Below the pieces are notes generated by a model, which did no database searches, was not told where the DNA came from, and saw nothing but the letters and a program-made list of their open reading frames with translations. This document shows, piece by piece, positions 56,801 through 60,000 of a stretch of DNA of 60,000 nt. Source of the DNA: Takakia lepidozioides. Taxonomy: Eukaryota > Streptophyta > Takakiopsida > Takakiales > Takakiaceae. Location of the stretch: positions 60,804,756-60,864,755 of the forward strand of contig CM060731.1 in NCBI GenBank assembly GCA_030704615.1. Direction: 5' to 3'. The position numbers and the translations under genes were made by a program. Position 1 is the first letter of the stretch, and every line of letters starts with the position of its first letter.

Positions 56801-57489
56801 ACAACATTGAACATGAAAGTAAATGAAGAATAGAAAGGAAACTCACACATTCACTCCATCCATGATGGACCTGAGGGAACCACGATTTTCAATGTCCGCA
56901 TTGAGCACCCAACTTGTCACACAGACATGTCTTGACAAGTTGGCCCCATGAACTTCATTGATATAGGGAAACCATGCTTGAAGCCTATGATTCCCATCCC
57001 AGACACGAAACATCTTCCCCCGAAGATGATGCAACTTTGGCTTGGACTCAAGATACTTCTCAAACTCAACATTGATTGTTTTCCAATGACTATCCCATGT
57101 AGAGATGATATCAAGACCCACATCTATAGTAGATCCATCAATCCCCTCAATAGAAACATAAACACGGCTGCTCCTGGATGGTATCCAGAGTAAAAGTCTC
57201 CTCTAAGCTTTAGGATGTCGTTGGCAAGGGCGGGCCTAAGAACCTGCATAGAAATCATGCGACACAATGGAATGTCCATAACTCCATCCTCAATGAGGAG
57301 GGACCTGAAAGTTACATTCAGATCTTGTTTCTTTTCCAGAATAATTGCATGTTTGGCATCTAGAGAAAGAGGATCAGTAGATGTTGTATCCTCTTCATAC
57401 TCATCTGCCCCCCAATCCCCTGCATCAATGTCGTCAATAATGGTTGCAAGCGTCCCGGCCTCCACAGCTTCTGTTGTAGTAGTAATTTC
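53828..57489 (-). pseudogene. Locus B: intron-rich ParB-like gene, interrupted by E2 and a solo LTR
   Basis: Exons on the minus strand: 57489-56847, 56733-56544, 56449-56214 joined across the solo LTR to 54983-54816, 54722-54487, and 54302 onward to the E2 insertion at 53828. Borders are good (e.g. AATGT/gtgagt, gtgcag/GGC, ttcag/gtacaa, ttttag/GTAC). The first exon has VLRPALANDILKLRGDF and, after a frameshift near 57165, GIDGSTIDVGLDIISTWDSHW, KYLESKP and KMFRVWDGNHRLQAWFPYI. The DGNHRLxA block resembles the GxHRxxA signature of ParB/sulfiredoxin-like domains. A helical middle and ..WYLDMPKGTIPYAEM with a basic tail (PKRKSRKKK) follow, the latter homologous to locus A at 33040. The methyltransferase-like end seen in A is not present on this side of E2. 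Frameshift plus two insertions make it a pseudogene. Confidence 0.6.
54984..56213 (-). mobile_element. Solo LTR of the E1 family
   Basis: 1230 bases with both LTR ends (tgtcgcgcgg ... cctctaaca on the plus strand), flanked by gtcat at 54979-54983 and 56214-56218. It lies in an exon of locus B in the same orientation as the gene. It is longer than the E1 LTRs because the minisatellite at about 55602-56090 is larger. Confidence 0.95.
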
Positions 57490-57628
57490 CTAATTCCATA
57501 GACCAAAACAGTTCAAGATGTCAGTGTATGAGAAGAGCAAATGTGTGAATGTATAATATGTAAGAAGAGCAGTTCAGTGTCATGGTTGCATGAAAAAAAC
57601 AAATGAATTTGGATAGTCAACTAATTCC

Positions 57629-57928
57629 ATGAATATCCTTGTCTTTCCGTATGTGGGATTTTTGGCACGGCTAATCTTGGGCAGAGTTGGATCTCAGATT
57701 GAAGCTGAGAGGGTTTTTAGTATTGCAGGTGTCATAACAAACTTGAGACGGTGCAGGTTAAATATTGAAAACCTTGATATGCCTGTGAGTGTAGTCAAGA
57801 ATTGGCCAAATGATGCTAGAGTTGGTTGCTTTAGTACTTCCATGAAAGAGTTTTTGGATAGGGAAGAAGTCCTCTTAGATGAGAATGAGGACTTGATTGC
57901 AGAGGCAAACCTCTTTGAGGTAGAATGA
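57629..57928 (+). pseudogene. hAT transposase C-terminal dimerisation domain fragment
   Basis: The 99-codon frame contains FPYVGFLARLILGRVGSQIE, AERVFSIAGVITNLRRCRL and VVKNWPNDAR, the conserved C-terminal (Dimer_Tnp_hAT) region of hAT transposases. An in-frame stop lies about 13 bases upstream of the ATG and no catalytic DDE part precedes it, so it is a 5'-truncated remnant. The downstream sequence to about 58661 probably belongs to the same element. Confidence 0.85.
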
Positions 57929-58454
57929 TTTGTCTTAGAGACAAATTATTGTTCAACATATTACACTATACTCCTTTGATTGGAGTTTGTTTATTTGTCA
58001 TTTTTATTGAAAATTTCAGTGACATCCCGTGTACTTAGTTTGTTGTATGCTATATTGACAAAGCGTCATCCAAAAAACACAAATTTATGTAGTTTTTTTT
58101 AGTTGTGCTTTTGCTGCACCATAAAAGGTAACCATAGAATTACACATGTTTAATTTGTTTTGTATTTTGAATTAAGATCCTTATGTAGTTAGTTTGTTTT
58201 AGTTGTTCTTTGCTACACCGTACGAAAACTTATAAAATCTCTGGTTTTCCGTTTTTAATGGAGACCATGCGTATTTAACTAGTTATATATACCATAAAAG
58301 ACAATCACAAAAAACATATAAGTTTATTTACTTCTGTTTTACTAATAAATTCCCTGGTTTTAGTTGAAAATTCTCAGTATGACCAATCAGATCAGTTCAT
58401 ATAATTTTCCAGAAGAATAAAAAAAATAAAAGAATTTAATATATTTAAAAAAAA

Positions 58455-58661
58455 GAACTGGAACCTAACCGGGAACCGGTGGTTTTTTCCAGCAACTAAC
58501 CGGTAACCGGAACCGCCCCCATGTTAAAAAGTCAGAACCTGAACCGGACCGGAACCGCCTTAATAAAAAATAACCGGATCCGGATCCGGAACCGTCTCTT
58601 CAAAAATTGGTGGAACCGGAACCGAAGGTTCCTTCACAAAGGCAAGAACCACCCAACACTG
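58455..58661 (+). repeat. GGAACCG/ACCGGA array and terminal inverted repeat of the hAT element
   Basis: At least ten accgg, ggaaccg or tccgga words cluster in 58455-58632. They are followed by ggcaagaaccacccaacact ending in g at 58661, whose reverse complement starts CAGTGTTGGGTGG, a form typical of hAT ends. Clustered subterminal repeats are transposase-binding sites in hAT elements. 57929-58454 is AT-rich without coding sequence. Confidence 0.6.
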
Positions 58662-59298
58662 GTCTGAACCGAATACCTCGCCTTGTGAACCCACTCTCAC
58701 TGTTACTGCCTGTAGCCGTACTCCCCTCAGAAACCTTGGGTATCTCCGTGATGACGCTCACAACCCGCACCTCCCCCACGTGACACTATAAGGCTCTAGT
58801 ACTAATTCTAATAGTGACACGGGTGGGCACCTGTTGCAATTTAAGGATCAAATCCCAGTGGCTCAGGGCACCTACACCTGCATCCACCGCAAGAATTCCT
58901 ATGGTTGGCTGGTCATCAACCCAGTCTCACCATAGAAGAAACACTGGTGGTCTTGCTGGTCATCACTCCAGCCTCACCACCGACAGCATACTCTAGGATG
59001 GACCGGTGATCAAATCCGGCATAATCCCTATGAAAGCAAGCGCCCACACAAAACCAACATGGCGCACAGTCAAGCATGCAGGTGATGGGGGGGATCCAAA
59101 CACAAGAAATCAAAACATCAACACCCCCACACCAAAATCCATCTGCAGTGCTGAACCTGCAGAATATCTCAGCCCAAAAACCCCGGACTGACTGGCCTCC
59201 ACCAAGAGAGGCTTTGACAACTACAAGTACAGTAATGAAAATAGTAAAGAGAGGGAGGGGAAGAATAGAGGCCCGACCAAGCAAGATCTAATCCTGAT
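58662..59298. other. No recognisable gene
   Basis: Only short frames of no recognisable family. Confidence 0.4.
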
Positions 59299-59997
59299 CT
59301 ATGCTATCAACTGCCAGACTTCTCTCAAAGTGCCTCGCTCTGCATGATGGTAAGGTGTAGGAGGTATATCTATGTCCAGAAACCTGTTACTAACCTTATC
59401 CCAAGCTACAGTAGCTCGCTCTAACCAACCCTCCTTCTCTCTCTGCCAAGTAGAGACAAAGCAATACTCCCCTATCTCCCATTCACTGAACACTAAAGAA
59501 AATAAAGGTAGGGTCTGACAGTCTCTCAACTCGAAAGCTTTGAGACGGTTGCGGGTGTCCTCATTGCGAATGACTGTATCTCCTTCAAGCAGAACAAACT
59601 TGTCATTGTTAATGAACCCCCGCTCGTGGTTGCCTTGTGCAGAGCGTGTCCGGCTGCAACCATGTCTGATTGCAAAAACTTGTGTAGCTCCTGCTCCTCT
59701 GCTCCAGTACACCACGGCCTTGTGGCTGAACACCTTGGTCCCCGGGGATGTCTTTGGCTGTGTTCCAAGCCTAGCTTCCACCCACTTTGGTATTTCACCT
59801 ACAGCTGCAGAACTGCTTGCTCCAACAGAGTTCTGACTGTCCAAAGCAATATTGAGGCCCTCAACGCCAACTACAGCAGTTTGTTGTCTATTGCTAATGC
59901 CTGACTCCCAGTATGCAATCAACTCATCCAACTGCTCCCCACTCAAATCAGTCTGAGTTCTTTGAGAAACATAAATCTTGTCCCCTTGTGTGCACAT
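59299..59997 (-). CDS. Unidentified 232-residue reading frame
   Basis: Open from an ATG at 59997 to a stop at 59299. Composition is protein-like, with an acidic start (DLSGEQLDELIAYWESG), a Ser/Ala linker, then RHGCSRTRSAQGNHERGFIN and FVSTWQREKEGWLERATVAW. I do not recognise a family. The right end of the window is three bases upstream, so exons before it may be missing. Transposon origin is possible given the neighbourhood. Confidence 0.45.
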   Translation of the reverse strand: MCTQGDKIYVSQRTQTDLSGEQLDELIAYWESGISNRQQTAVVGVEGLNIALDSQNSVGASSSAAVGEIPKWVEARLGTQPKTSPGTKVFSHKAVVYWSRGAGATQVFAIRHGCSRTRSAQGNHERGFINNDKFVLLEGDTVIRNEDTRNRLKAFELRDCQTLPLFSLVFSEWEIGEYCFVSTWQREKEGWLERATVAWDKVSNRFLDIDIPPTPYHHAERGTLREVWQLIA

Positions 59998-60000
59998 GCT

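Overview
The window looks like nuclear DNA of a seed-free vascular plant, most likely a fern. The evidence is a DYW-type pentatricopeptide (PPR) editing factor with decayed relatives nearby, short GT-AG introns, a plant-type CKS1, a secreted B-lectin, and heavy loading with Ty3/gypsy, LINE, SINE-like and hAT sequence. No organism name can be proven from the sequence alone.

Layout. 1-5 kb: decayed fragments of a DYW PPR gene and of an INO80-type SNF2 ATPase, then a fragment joining a 'PDF'-motif exon to PPR repeats, and a dispersed repeat rich in TGACGTGG. 3.97-7.83 kb (+): two short exons encoding a PDF motif (as in organellar single-strand DNA-binding OSB proteins) lie just upstream of a complete 791-codon PLS-DYW PPR reading frame. 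Splice phases allow them to be one gene. 14.1-15.5 kb (+): a three-exon vacuolar iron transporter (VIT/CCC1) family gene. 18.1 and 23.3-24.5 kb: LINE fragments. 21.0-22.3 kb (-): a complete three-exon CKS1 gene. 29.25-29.74 kb (+): a secreted mannose-binding (B-lectin) protein.

The right half is dominated by nesting. Two related, intron-rich loci on the minus strand (A, 31.8-34.4 kb; B, 53.8-57.5 kb) belong to a family I do not recognise by name. Copy B has a ParB-like DGNHR motif near its N terminus. Copy A ends in a sequence resembling motif I/II of beta-class N4/N6 DNA methyltransferases. A solo LTR sits in an exon of B, flanked by a perfect 5-bp duplication (gtcat). A Ty3/gypsy element on the minus strand (E2) interrupts the last visible exon of B. 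A second, younger element (E1, 38261-49165, plus strand) is inserted inside E2 with a perfect 5-bp duplication (actac). E1 and E2 share an extra ORF upstream of gag. Their LTRs and the solo LTR carry an expanding CACAGCC-type minisatellite. E1 has replaced the integrase C terminus with about 2.5 kb encoding a coiled-coil protein. One intron of A carries five copies of a 24-bp near-perfect palindrome. The window ends with the 3' end of a hAT transposon and an unidentified minus-strand ORF.

Probable functioning genes: the PDF/PPR-DYW gene (organelle RNA editing), the VIT-family transporter (iron or manganese sequestration), CKS1 (cell cycle) and the lectin (defence). Most of the remainder is transposon-derived or decayed.
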